DNA of 54,903 nt from Paenibacillus sp. A3 (GTDB lineage: Bacteria > Bacillota > Bacilli > Paenibacillales > NBRC-103111): contig NZ_JTHN01000138.1 in assembly GCF_001399685.1 (NCBI RefSeq), forward strand, positions 1 through 54,903, written 5' to 3'. The position numbers and the translations under genes were made by a program. Shown here piece after piece: positions 32,280 to 41,147 of this stretch. How positions within the stretch are numbered: the first letter of the stretch is position 1; the number at the start of each line of letters is the position of its first letter. The notes below the pieces were generated by a model. The model made no database searches and was not told the DNA's origin. It was given only the letters and a program-made list of their open reading frames with translations.

Positions 32280-34289
32280 ATGCAAAGAAGTTTTAAATTC
32301 CTGTTCACGTCCCTTTTTTCTTTGATTTGTGTTTTGTACTTTCAAACGAACGGTTTTGCCGCACCAGCATACGATGGGGTTGTTAAAATGGAGCAACCGT
32401 CAGGCGAATCGTTTGAGGCTACGGTGCATGGAGATGAATGGTTCCATTGGGTAAGCACAAAGGATGGCGACGTAATTTTACGAGATCAGGAAGGGTATTG
32501 GAATTACGCTGAACTTACAGCAGACGATCTGAAATCGACAGGGAAAAAATACAAAATTGATAAGAAGCCTACGAAAGCGGTAAGTGAAAAAACTTTGATC
32601 AAATGGGAAAAGGAATACAACCCTCAAGCAAAGAAAAAACAGGAACTCATACGCAAGTTACAAGAAGAATCTTCATCTGACCGTTCAGAACCGAAAGAAT
32701 TTACGGGATCACTGGATAATATTGACGGAACTGTTACTCCAGTTTCTGGAACCAAAAAATTACTTGTTTTGTTAATCGGGTTTACAGGTGTAGATATCGC
32801 ATATAGCGACAACGATTGGAGCAACCGATTCTTTTCTACAAATCAAAAGTCAGTAAGGGATTACTATAATGAAGTGAGTAATGGAAAAGTACAGCTCACT
32901 CCAGCATCCGAATCATATGGTACGCAAAATGATGGGGTGGTTAAAGTAAAATTAGATTACGCTCATCCGGATTATTCGGGAAAACATACTTTTACAGTGA
33001 TAACAGATGCACTGGCTAAAGCTGATCCCGCGGTGAGTTTTGCTAGTTTTGATACCAATAATGATAAAGTCATCGACTCCAAAGATGGTTTCTACCTTGT
33101 AACTGTGTTTGCTGGTAATGAAGAAGCTGCTGGTGCTCCACCATCTCCAAACATTTGGGCACATCAGTCGTATGCTCCTAATACAAATCATGATGGTGTT
33201 ACCGTATCAGGATTGTATACGGCGCAGGGTGAAATACAATATGGACATATGGCAACGATTGGTATGATTTGCCACGAATTTGGCCATTCTTTAGGACTTC
33301 CAGATCTATATGGAGCTAATAATCATGTGGATCGTCTAAGTATAATGGGTAATGGAGCTTGGACTAGTCTTCCAGGGGAACATTTTGGAGCTACACCCGT
33401 TCATATGGATGCCTGGTCAAAAGTAAAATTAGGGTTTGTAACACCAACTGTCGTAAATGCAACCAACAATTTTACTCTAAATGCCATCCCAAATAACTAT
33501 AATGTATTAAAGATTCCTTTAAAGGATAATACGTATTTTTTAGTTGAGAATCGACAAAAAGTCGGATATGATGCTAGCTTGCCAACAAATTCTGGTGGCA
33601 TGGCGGTTTGGCATATTGATGAATCCATGAGTAATAGCACTAATGATCCTCATCCTTTCATGGATATAGAGCAATCCGTCAGTGAATACCAAGACCCGTT
33701 TTATTACACGAATAACAATCATGCTGCTTCCTTTGGTCCAAACACCAATCCGAACAGTAATACCTACGCTGGAGTAAATTCGGGAGTAACGATCACGACG
33801 ACAAGCACAAGTAATTCCGCCATGAATGTGGCAGCTACAGTTACAGCAGGAGAAGCTAGTTGGATCCCGCAAACAAATTGGACGCTAAAATATGTAGACA
33901 GCTATCGATTGTACCATGAAGCTACGAAAGCCTTTGATGGAAACATAAACACGTATTGGCACACGGATTGGAATCCGGATGTTCCATTGCCGCACGAGAT
34001 TCAAATTGACTTGGGTGCAACCTATAGCATTTCCAAATTACGCTACCTGCCAAGACAAGATGGTCAAGTGAATGGAACGATCAAGAACTATGAGTTCTAC
34101 GTCAGTAATGATGGAGTGAATTGGGGAACAGCTGTAGCTACAGGTGCCTTTACAAATGATACCAATTTGAAAGAGGTCAGCTTTGTAGCCAAGACAGGTC
34201 GCTATATTAGACTGCGTGCCTTAAGCGAGGTAAACAATAACCAATGGACCAGCGCGGCTGAACTCAATGTATTTGGAGTGGCGCAGTAA
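32280..34289 (+). CDS. M6-family (immune inhibitor A-like) secreted metalloprotease
   Basis: A 669-residue exported zinc protease. The signal peptide ends near 'GFAAP' (residue ~29). A propeptide-like part follows, then the catalytic domain with H332-E-F-G-H336 and the extended 'SLGLPDLYG', the M6 active-site pattern. The Met-turn candidate is 'LSIMGNG'. The tail (528-669) is a discoidin/F5-8C-like domain ('ATKAFDGNINTYWHTDW', 'IQIDLGATYSISKLRYLPRQ') for binding a cell-surface glycan. A strong AAGGAGGAAGG site precedes ATG. The gene is AT-rich compared with the glycan locus. Confidence 0.9.
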   Translation: MQRSFKFLFTSLFSLICVLYFQTNGFAAPAYDGVVKMEQPSGESFEATVHGDEWFHWVSTKDGDVILRDQEGYWNYAELTADDLKSTGKKYKIDKKPTKAVSEKTLIKWEKEYNPQAKKKQELIRKLQEESSSDRSEPKEFTGSLDNIDGTVTPVSGTKKLLVLLIGFTGVDIAYSDNDWSNRFFSTNQKSVRDYYNEVSNGKVQLTPASESYGTQNDGVVKVKLDYAHPDYSGKHTFTVITDALAKADPAVSFASFDTNNDKVIDSKDGFYLVTVFAGNEEAAGAPPSPNIWAHQSYAPNTNHDGVTVSGLYTAQGEIQYGHMATIGMICHEFGHSLGLPDLYGANNHVDRLSIMGNGAWTSLPGEHFGATPVHMDAWSKVKLGFVTPTVVNATNNFTLNAIPNNYNVLKIPLKDNTYFLVENRQKVGYDASLPTNSGGMAVWHIDESMSNSTNDPHPFMDIEQSVSEYQDPFYYTNNNHAASFGPNTNPNSNTYAGVNSGVTITTTSTSNSAMNVAATVTAGEASWIPQTNWTLKYVDSYRLYHEATKAFDGNINTYWHTDWNPDVPLPHEIQIDLGATYSISKLRYLPRQDGQVNGTIKNYEFYVSNDGVNWGTAVATGAFTNDTNLKEVSFVAKTGRYIRLRALSEVNNNQWTSAAELNVFGVAQ

Positions 34290-34319
34290 TGTATTTGTGA
34301 GGGTAGCTATTGAAACCCC

Positions 34320-34369
34320 AAAAGGTTATCATCTGCTGAGAGTTTCGTTCGGCATTTGATAACCTTTTT
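34320..34369 (+). terminator. Terminator after the M6 protease
   Basis: AAAAGGTTATCA ... TGATAACCTTTTT, 11-base stem with a long loop and T-run. Confidence 0.85.
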
Positions 34370-34489
34370 ATTCTATACCAGCCAAATCGTACCTTAAGCA
34401 TTATTTGCTTTAAGAATCGCCAGTCCGCACCGGCTATTTTTGTGTTCAATGCGTTGATTCTGTTTGCAAGATTGTTATGCTTCATCTAG

Positions 34490-34563
34490 AGCGTCCTCCT
34501 CATTTAGGGGCAATGAATGTGGCCTACATTCGAGACCCAGCATACAGGAGGCGCTTTTTCATT
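34490..34563 (+). ncRNA. Possible structured RNA ending in a terminator-like stem
   Basis: AGCG-t-CCTCCT (34491-34501) pairs with AGGAGG-CGCT (34547-34557) and is followed by TTTTT. The enclosed 45 bases contain a second hairpin GAATGT-ggcct-ACATTC. This two-helix element could be a riboswitch-like leader or simply a branched terminator. I cannot assign it to a known class. No intact gene follows closely. Confidence 0.3.
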
Positions 34564-34803
34564 TCAAACCGCAAAATGGAAAACAATACGTTTTACTAGT
34601 TATATCACCTATAAAATATGGAGTATTCCATTCAGTGTTGTTAATATGCTTTGTCATGAAATTCCTCCTGTTTTGCCATGCATAGCTCTAATATATTTTT
34701 ATCATAATTGCTTTTATTTGATTTTGTAATCTTGCTCTTATATTCCCAAATCCGTACAAATGATGAATTTTGGTTTATACTAGTTTTCCGTGGAGGTGAC
34801 TAC

Positions 34804-35042
34804 ATGAGAAAAACAAAATAAGCCAACAGAAACAGACGAAGTCAATTTTACTGATGAGAGATGGCGGGCTATCGTACAAAATGATGCATCATACAATGAC
34901 AAATTCTATTAAGCAGTAAAAACAACAAAGATTTCAGAGCATTACACAGATATGTCTGAAAAAAACAAATATAAAATTTACAGTTATTGGATAAAAACCT
35001 TAGAATTATATAAAGAATTCAAGTTAGTATATGAAGTTTAAT
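34804..35042 (+). pseudogene. Remnant of an Ada-like methylphosphotriester-sensing gene
   Basis: Behind a GGAGGTGAC site and ATG 34804, a shifted frame from 34832 reads 'TDEVNFTDERWRAIVQNDAS' and 'YNDKFY', then TAA, then 'AVKTTKI'. Ada N-terminal domains have the pattern ERW.AI..ND..YDG.F.YAVKTTGIFCRPSC. A Tyr codon has become TAA and the cysteine part is lost, being replaced by an unrelated lysine-rich stretch to 35042. Confidence 0.65.
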
Positions 35043-35148
35043 GCTTTCTATTGACGATTATTTTATGGGGACGGCAGTGGTGGTAAACGAACACACAAGA
35101 TGGGCTAACTTGGTAATTTATTAATCTGAATTAATGGAGAGGGGTATT

Positions 35149-36393
35149 ATGAAAAATAAAAAAAATTTTAATTTTTACAAGCTTTGGCTAGGACAGTCTG
35201 TAAGTTTGTTAGGTACCCAGTTTACCGTAGTAGCTTTGCCTCTTTTTGCATTAGAGGTGCTAAAAACAAGTGAGGCGAATGCTGCCTTGCTTCGTGGGAT
35301 TATATTCATACCCTACCTAATTTTCGGATTAGTAGCCGGTGCTTTGATAGACATCCTTCATAGAAAAAAGGTTTTGCTAATTTGTAGTATATGTCAAGGC
35401 GTTTTATTTTTATCAGTATTCATACTGGCTGTAACAAATAAAATAACGTTCCCTTTATTGGTGTTTCTCATGTTTTTAAATGGAATATTTACCACGTTTT
35501 ACAACATTGCAATTCCTTCTTTTTTACCGGAAATATTAACAGATAAAGACAACTTAAAAAAAGGAAATGCGGGGCTAGCTCTTTCGGAGTCTCTTGCTAT
35601 AGTAATTGGTCCTATGCTAGCAGGAATCGTTATTACTCTAGTTGGATTAACAGGCCTATTCACTGTTGACGCAGTAACGTATTTTGTTTGTTTTGTGTGT
35701 GTATTATTTATTTCAAGGTTTAAACCGCATACAGAGGGCTCTTTAAAAAACGTAAATATAAAATCCATATATAAAAACATATATGAAGGTTTGATATATT
35801 TTAAAAACCACCCTGTATTGGAACCAATTGTAAGCTGTGGCGCTGTTTACGGTTTTTTTAAATACATACTAAATAGCATTTTAGTAATATTCCTTTATAA
35901 GGTAATGGGTCTATCTGAACTTGAAATAGGCTTTGTTGTAGGTTCGGCAGCGGTAGGATTTTTAATAGGCAATACGATACTCGTAAAAAAAAGTCAACAA
36001 ATTAATAATACAAAAATGCTTATTTATAGCGCTACTGTATCAGTTATGGGTCTGTCCTTTATACCCATAATGGGATATTTGGGAACCGTTTACGGTATAG
36101 TGGCTGTAAGTATCATACATGGTATGGGAGAAGGTGTATTTGCCCCTTACGCTGCAACCATACGACAACTTGCCTCACCAAGTCACATGCTAGGCAGAGT
36201 AAATGCTGTACAGCGTACGCTTAATTGGGGAGCTTGGGCATTAGGAAGTTTTGCTAGTGCATTTTTAGTTTCTATATTTGGGCTTCAAACTACGTTATTT
36301 ATAGGGGGCTTCGGAACAACATTGTGTTTAATCGTGTTGTTAAGGCGAGGCGTATTAAAAGGAACCAACATTGAATATACGAGTTCAATTTAG
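35149..36393 (+). CDS. MFS exporter (MFS_3/macrolide-efflux-like)
   Basis: A 414-residue major facilitator protein with about 12 helices. The start 'FYKLWLGQSVSLLGTQFTVVALPLFAL' is characteristic of Mef/EntS-like efflux proteins, and the loop 'LIDILHRKKVLL' takes the place of motif A. GGAGAGGGG lies upstream of ATG 35149; the earlier in-frame ATG 35134 overlaps that site. It precedes an ATP-grasp ligase gene by a few bases, so it likely exports that enzyme's product, as BacE does for bacilysin. It is AT-rich with frequent AAA/ATA codons. Confidence 0.87.
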   Translation: MKNKKNFNFYKLWLGQSVSLLGTQFTVVALPLFALEVLKTSEANAALLRGIIFIPYLIFGLVAGALIDILHRKKVLLICSICQGVLFLSVFILAVTNKITFPLLVFLMFLNGIFTTFYNIAIPSFLPEILTDKDNLKKGNAGLALSESLAIVIGPMLAGIVITLVGLTGLFTVDAVTYFVCFVCVLFISRFKPHTEGSLKNVNIKSIYKNIYEGLIYFKNHPVLEPIVSCGAVYGFFKYILNSILVIFLYKVMGLSELEIGFVVGSAAVGFLIGNTILVKKSQQINNTKMLIYSATVSVMGLSFIPIMGYLGTVYGIVAVSIIHGMGEGVFAPYAATIRQLASPSHMLGRVNAVQRTLNWGAWALGSFASAFLVSIFGLQTTLFIGGFGTTLCLIVLLRRGVLKGTNIEYTSSI

Positions 36394-36407
36394 AGGAGAT
36401 GATTATG

Positions 36408-37676
36408 ATGTATAAGGTATTAAATGGAACTGACATAGAAAATACACCACACGTTTTATTTATAGGGGGATGGACAAAGCCTATACAAGATGCTTTAGAC
36501 AGGGGGTATACTGTTTCGTATATAGGGTCTTACACTAAACACATATATTTCGATAGAACGATCTTAGAAAAGTGTTTCTATAAAAAAGAAATAGACACAA
36601 CAAACATACCCGTGTGTGTATACTATGCTGAAGAATTGTACAAAGAGAAACCGTTTGATGTGGTTGTATCTTTCAACGAAGTAGCCTTAGATACGGCATG
36701 CATAATTGCAAAGATTTTTAACGTTAAAGGATCTTCTTACAACGCTAATATGATAACCCGCAATAAAGACATGATGCGTGAAATTCTAGCAGGCAAAGAC
36801 TTTTCGATAGATTCGATCGTTTGCAACAACATAAAAGACATTGATGAATTTTTGAACAAAAAAGGTAGTATTGTAATGAAGCCCCCGATTGGCGCAGGTG
36901 GTAAAGGAGTATCTAAGCTAGACATGGGGGATGACGTAGAGGAATTTATTAAAGATAATGGTATTCAATTACCTATTTTAGTGGAAGAGTACATTGAAGG
37001 TGACGTAGTTTATACGGTCGAAGCCGTTTCTTATAACAAAAAGCATTCTATACTGGCTATATCAGCTGAAATATTTAAAGAAGATACGTTTATAATAAAC
37101 TATACTATGATGCCGGCACCTATAGATGAATCTCAAAAAAAATTAATCATTGAGAAAGTAATGCTATTTTTGGACGACGTGCAACTGGAAGACGGCATTA
37201 CTCATACAGAGGTAAAGATAGACAAACAAAATAAGCCAATAATCATAGAGTCTCAAGTCAGGATAGGAGGAGGTAATATTTGGAAAATGGTAGAACTAAC
37301 AACCGCCATATCTCAATTTGGATACTATTATGATGCGTTAGCTACTAAGACTATAGATGAATTTAGATGTGTACCTTCAAAATGTCAAGCTATGTCTTTA
37401 AGCTTGATTCCAAAACCAGGTTGCTTAAAAGAAATCAAGTATAAAGGGTTAGCTAACATATCCGAGGTCGTATTAATTGATCTATTAGTAAAAGAGGGCG
37501 ACACCATACCAACTATTGTAGAGAGTACTGGGCGCAAAGGATATATATTATTTACGGCTAATGATATAAAACATATGTACGAAGTTGCAGATAAAATATG
37601 TGACAATATAACGTTTGTTTATCAGGATTTGTCAGAATGGAAACCTTCTTTTAAAAAAATATTTAAAAAGGATTAA
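36408..37676 (+). CDS. ATP-grasp ligase (L-amino acid ligase-like)
   Basis: A ~422-residue ATP-grasp enzyme: an N-terminal preATP-grasp Rossmann-like part (to ~110), the phosphate-binding Gly loop 'KPPIGAGGKGVSKLD' around residue 160, 'LVEEYIEGDVVYTVEAVS', and Mg-binding Glu/Asn-type positions in 'HTEVKIDKQNKPIIIESQVRIGGG'. Members of this group (BacD/YwfE-type) join a carboxylate to an amine, often two amino acids. GAGGAG at 36393-36398 favours ATG 36408 or 36405 over 36399. It sits directly after an exporter gene. Which product is made cannot be read. Confidence 0.82.
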   Translation: MYKVLNGTDIENTPHVLFIGGWTKPIQDALDRGYTVSYIGSYTKHIYFDRTILEKCFYKKEIDTTNIPVCVYYAEELYKEKPFDVVVSFNEVALDTACIIAKIFNVKGSSYNANMITRNKDMMREILAGKDFSIDSIVCNNIKDIDEFLNKKGSIVMKPPIGAGGKGVSKLDMGDDVEEFIKDNGIQLPILVEEYIEGDVVYTVEAVSYNKKHSILAISAEIFKEDTFIINYTMMPAPIDESQKKLIIEKVMLFLDDVQLEDGITHTEVKIDKQNKPIIIESQVRIGGGNIWKMVELTTAISQFGYYYDALATKTIDEFRCVPSKCQAMSLSLIPKPGCLKEIKYKGLANISEVVLIDLLVKEGDTIPTIVESTGRKGYILFTANDIKHMYEVADKICDNITFVYQDLSEWKPSFKKIFKKD

Positions 37677-37772
37677 TATACCAAAAAGACCGACCTAAGC
37701 TCGTGCCTAAAAAAGACGAAGACTATGGATAGGTAACACGTTATCAAAAGTAATTTCATAATTTGCTGATCA

Positions 37773-37808
37773 AAAGCCCACACCAAGTAGTCAGGTGTGG
37801 GCTTTACT
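37773..37808 (+). terminator. Terminator after the exporter/ligase pair
   Basis: AAAGCCCACACC-aagtagtca-GGTGTGGGCTTT, a perfect 12-base stem, about 100 bases after the ligase gene. Confidence 0.85.
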
Positions 37809-38036
37809 TGATAAACTCGTATGGTAACCGAATTGAGGACGCTAGCGATGTAGATTGATCCGAATATCAAGGCGTATTGCTTATGTTATGAAAATAAGTT
37901 TTTTTAAAAAGGAGATGTGAATAAGAAAGTCGCGATCCGGTAACGGTTTGCCTCCGTCTCGCAGTTGCACTTGCTGTCGTAATCTGTTTTTCTTTATTAT
38001 AGAACATAAGAACTGCTCGCAAGGAGTGCTCAGGTC
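37809..38036. other. Intergenic region with a small signal-peptide-like remnant
   Basis: GTG 37917 behind AAAAAGGAG reads VNKKVAIR and a stop. The next frame continues 'TVCLRLAVALAVVICFSLL' to a stop at 38001. Together they look like a frameshifted, truncated signal peptide. The rest is the leader of the response-regulator gene (AAGGAG site). Confidence 0.4.
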
Positions 38037-38693
38037 ATGTCACAAAAAATTTTGATTGTCGAAGACGATATTCATATCTCAAAAATTATCAAAATGAACC
38101 TCAATCTGGTAAATTATGAGACGACCGAGGCTTACGACGGCTTGGAAGCACTGGAGGCGCTGAAGCGGGCGCCGTTCGACCTCATTTTGTTGGATGTGAT
38201 GATCCCGCATATGGACGGATTCGAATTGATGGAGAAAATTCGGCCCTACCGCATTCCGGTCATTTTCCTGACGGCGAAAAATTCGGTATACGACAAGGTC
38301 AATGGGTTAAAGCTCGGAGCGGACGACTACATAGTCAAGCCTTTCGAAGCGATTGAACTGCTGGCCCGGATCGAAACCGTATTGCGAAGATACGGCAAAG
38401 AAGAGCGGCTGATGACGTTTCAAACGATTCAAGTGGATTTGGACAAAAGGGAAGTCATCAAACAGGGGATACCCGTCGAGCTAACGCCGAAGGAATACGA
38501 CTTGCTCATCGTTCTGCTGAAAAACAAAAATATTGCCCTCTCCAGAGAACAGTTCATCGAAAAAGTATGGGGCTACGACTATTATGGCGAGACGAGAACA
38601 GTCGATATGCATATCAAATCGCTTCGCAAGAAATTGGATCTCCAAGATCATATCAAGACGATTTACAAAATGGGCTACCGGCTGGAGGACTAG
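38037..38693 (+). CDS. OmpR/PhoB-family response regulator
   Basis: A 218-residue regulator. The receiver domain has Glu9-Asp10-Asp11, phospho-acceptor Asp53 ('LLDVMIPHMDG') and Lys in 'YIVKPFE'. A winged helix follows (~125-218: 'ELTPKEYDLLIVLLKNKN', 'TVDMHIKSLRKKL'). AAGGAG is eleven bases upstream. The kinase gene follows within five bases of the stop and a lipoprotein gene overlaps the kinase, a compact three-gene operon probably watching the cell envelope. Confidence 0.93.
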   Translation: MSQKILIVEDDIHISKIIKMNLNLVNYETTEAYDGLEALEALKRAPFDLILLDVMIPHMDGFELMEKIRPYRIPVIFLTAKNSVYDKVNGLKLGADDYIVKPFEAIELLARIETVLRRYGKEERLMTFQTIQVDLDKREVIKQGIPVELTPKEYDLLIVLLKNKNIALSREQFIEKVWGYDYYGETRTVDMHIKSLRKKLDLQDHIKTIYKMGYRLED

Positions 38694-38697
38694 GTGG

Positions 38698-40137
38698 ATG
38701 AAGTTTTGGCAGAAAATTTATGTCTTCACGATCCTCGCATTTCTCCTCATCTTTCATGCAGCATCCATCATGGTCATTGAGCGGAGCCATAACAAGATGC
38801 TCGGGCAAGAAATCAACAACGCGATAAGTCAAAATATGAGTATCCATACGAGCGTCGAAGCGATTGTACCGATTTTGCGCATCTATGACTCCATTGATTA
38901 CGAGAAATCGGTACTGACGAGAATTGCCAATGAATTTATACATAAAAACAGCGATCAACGGGTGTACCTGGATATCAGGGACGAAACGAACCGGCCGGTG
39001 TTTAGCAATTTGGATTTTTCGATGCCTGCTCAGCGTAACGAGCTGGACAAGCTGGACGCGAATGAAATTCGCTATATTTTGCGGGACATTGACCAGCGCA
39101 CGATTCTCTTCACTTCGAACCTGGCGAATATCAATCATAAACCTTACATGTTTACTTACATGGTAGACGTGACTCCCGTATATCAGAATCGGGTGGATCA
39201 ATATTATTTTTTCTTTAAGGTGGATTTGGCGGCCTGCTTCCTGTTTATGTTGATTATGTTTTTCGTGAGCAGAGGATTGACACGTTCCATAGACCGGCTG
39301 AACAAGACGGCGCAGGTCATCGCTCAAGGTGGCTTTTCGGAAAGGGTTCACTTAAAGTCCAGAGACGAAATCGGCGTATTAGCCGACAACTTTAATGAAA
39401 TGGCGGCAGTCCTGGAGGATAAAATTTCGGATCTTGAACGGCTCAATCAGCAAAAGCAAAGATTCATCGATAATTTTACTCATGAGTTAAAAACGCCTTT
39501 AACTTCCATTATCGGCTATGCCAATTTTTTGAGGACGACCAAGTACAACGAGGAGCTGTTCCTTGACGGCTTGAACGTCATTTATTCTGAAGGAAAACGA
39601 TTGGAATCGTTATCGCTGAAGCTTATGGATTTGATTATGCTTCAAGAGGGATGCTTCGAAATGGAGCCGCATGAGTTCGGAGCCATTGTTGCCGAAATTC
39701 GGCCGGCGCTGGAGATCATGGCGAAGGAGAAGCGGGTTCGTATCGTCACGGACTGCGAGGGAGGGAGCTTGCTTGTCGATCCTGATCTGATAAAGGTGCT
39801 GATCTTCAATCTCGTAGACAATGCGATCAAAGCTTCAGCCGAAAACCAGACCGTTGAGCTGCATACTTTCTGGCGCGGCAGCCATTATATTGTTCAAATC
39901 GCCGATCAAGGCATCGGGATTGCTGAAGAGCATCGGGATAAAATCTTCGAGCCCTTCTATATGGCCGATAAAGCAAGAACGAGAAGCAGTAACGGAGCGG
40001 GCCTTGGCCTCTCGATTTGCCAAAGTGTCGCCAGATTGCACCATGCCAACATTCATATTGCAGGCAATGAAAATCAGGGAACGATCGTTGAAGTCGACTT
40101 TGCTCCGATCCAATCGAAAGGCGGGGAACATCCGTGA
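38698..40137 (+). CDS. HAMP-containing sensor histidine kinase
   Basis: A 479-residue kinase: membrane helix 1 (~7-28), an extracellular sensor of ~140 residues, helix 2 (~175-197), HAMP ('RLNKTAQVIAQGGFSERVHLKSRDEIG'), the HisKA helix with His262 in 'DNFTHELKTPLTS', and an ATPase domain with 'NLVDNAIKAS' and 'GAGLGLSIC'. GGAGG at 38684-38688 fits ATG 38698. It is partner of the preceding regulator; its stop overlaps the lipoprotein start. Confidence 0.93.
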   Translation: MKFWQKIYVFTILAFLLIFHAASIMVIERSHNKMLGQEINNAISQNMSIHTSVEAIVPILRIYDSIDYEKSVLTRIANEFIHKNSDQRVYLDIRDETNRPVFSNLDFSMPAQRNELDKLDANEIRYILRDIDQRTILFTSNLANINHKPYMFTYMVDVTPVYQNRVDQYYFFFKVDLAACFLFMLIMFFVSRGLTRSIDRLNKTAQVIAQGGFSERVHLKSRDEIGVLADNFNEMAAVLEDKISDLERLNQQKQRFIDNFTHELKTPLTSIIGYANFLRTTKYNEELFLDGLNVIYSEGKRLESLSLKLMDLIMLQEGCFEMEPHEFGAIVAEIRPALEIMAKEKRVRIVTDCEGGSLLVDPDLIKVLIFNLVDNAIKASAENQTVELHTFWRGSHYIVQIADQGIGIAEEHRDKIFEPFYMADKARTRSSNGAGLGLSICQSVARLHHANIHIAGNENQGTIVEVDFAPIQSKGGEHP

Positions 40138-40907
40138 AGAAATGGATTGCGGCGTTTATGTGCTTGGCATTCCTCGTCCTGTTGACTGGTTGTGAAGGCT
40201 GGTTTAAAGCTATCCCCAAGGATAAAGTGATGGTCAAACAAATCATGAAAGAGAACCCGGGCATCGAACCGGAATATGAAGGCGTGCTTTCTCAAGAAAC
40301 GGCGAAGACGCTCAGTCTAAAGGCGATCAATAAATACTACGAAATGAATGTAACAATGGATGAGCTTCGATTCGAATCGATGTACGTAGACCAGAACAAG
40401 CTGAATGATCTGCTGAACAGCCCGCAGCCGAAAGATGCAGTTTACTACGGCGACCAAGCCTTGCTGGATCGAATCCCAAAAGGGCTATCTTCCTTGCTCG
40501 ATCAAATCCCAAGAGGCCTGTATTATGTAACCCTGACACAATCCGTGGAGCCCAATGAGGTTTATGATGTGGTACTGAATGCAAAAGACGGCGATATCGT
40601 CAAAATTTCGAGGTCAGGCGGCAAACAAAGTCGCGCGCAGGAGATTGTGAGAGATAATAAGGTCTTCGATATTGCGAATCGATTCATTGAGGAAAAAGGA
40701 AGTTACCCGCTGTCCGAGTTGACGCTGAATCAAGACATGACGCGGTGGGGGATGGATGGTGAAGTAAAAGTATTCTATACGAGCAAGGATAACCAAACGT
40801 TAAAATACAGTGTTACGGTAAGCTTTCATATGAACGAAGTCAGCGGTTTCAGTAAAGATATTATGGCGCTGCTGAGCTATATCGAGCGTAAAAAACCTTA
40901 TCCGTGA
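40134..40907 (+). CDS. Lipoprotein associated with a two-component system
   Basis: A 257-residue lipoprotein with lipobox LLTGC (Cys20). The remainder is soluble, alpha/beta and without a family I can name. GTG 40134 overlaps the kinase stop (GTGA), so it is translationally coupled to the kinase and may modulate its sensing on the outer membrane face. Confidence 0.75.
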   Translation: MKKWIAAFMCLAFLVLLTGCEGWFKAIPKDKVMVKQIMKENPGIEPEYEGVLSQETAKTLSLKAINKYYEMNVTMDELRFESMYVDQNKLNDLLNSPQPKDAVYYGDQALLDRIPKGLSSLLDQIPRGLYYVTLTQSVEPNEVYDVVLNAKDGDIVKISRSGGKQSRAQEIVRDNKVFDIANRFIEEKGSYPLSELTLNQDMTRWGMDGEVKVFYTSKDNQTLKYSVTVSFHMNEVSGFSKDIMALLSYIERKKPYP

Positions 40908-40914
40908 TTTCCAT

Positions 40915-40943
40915 GCCGATTGCATATAGCGATCGGTTTTTTG
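40915..40943 (+). terminator. Terminator of the two-component/lipoprotein operon
   Basis: CCGAT-tgcatatagcg-ATCGG-TTTTTT. A second palindrome, CGGGGG-ct-CCCCCG, follows at 40974-40987. Confidence 0.7.
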
Positions 40944-41147
40944 TTGTTTTTCGGGGTATTTTCCTGTGGATTACGGGGGCTCCCCCGAAAGTATAGGAAT
41001 AAGCTTCGAAGCATTCTCATCACTTTTGGGGAAATGATTTTACAACTTCTATACAAGTCCATCTAACTTCTCATATATCGGCTCATTATACTGATGGAGA
41101 ACCGCGAGCGCGGTGAATACCATAGTGTAATTGAGAGGAAGTGCCCG

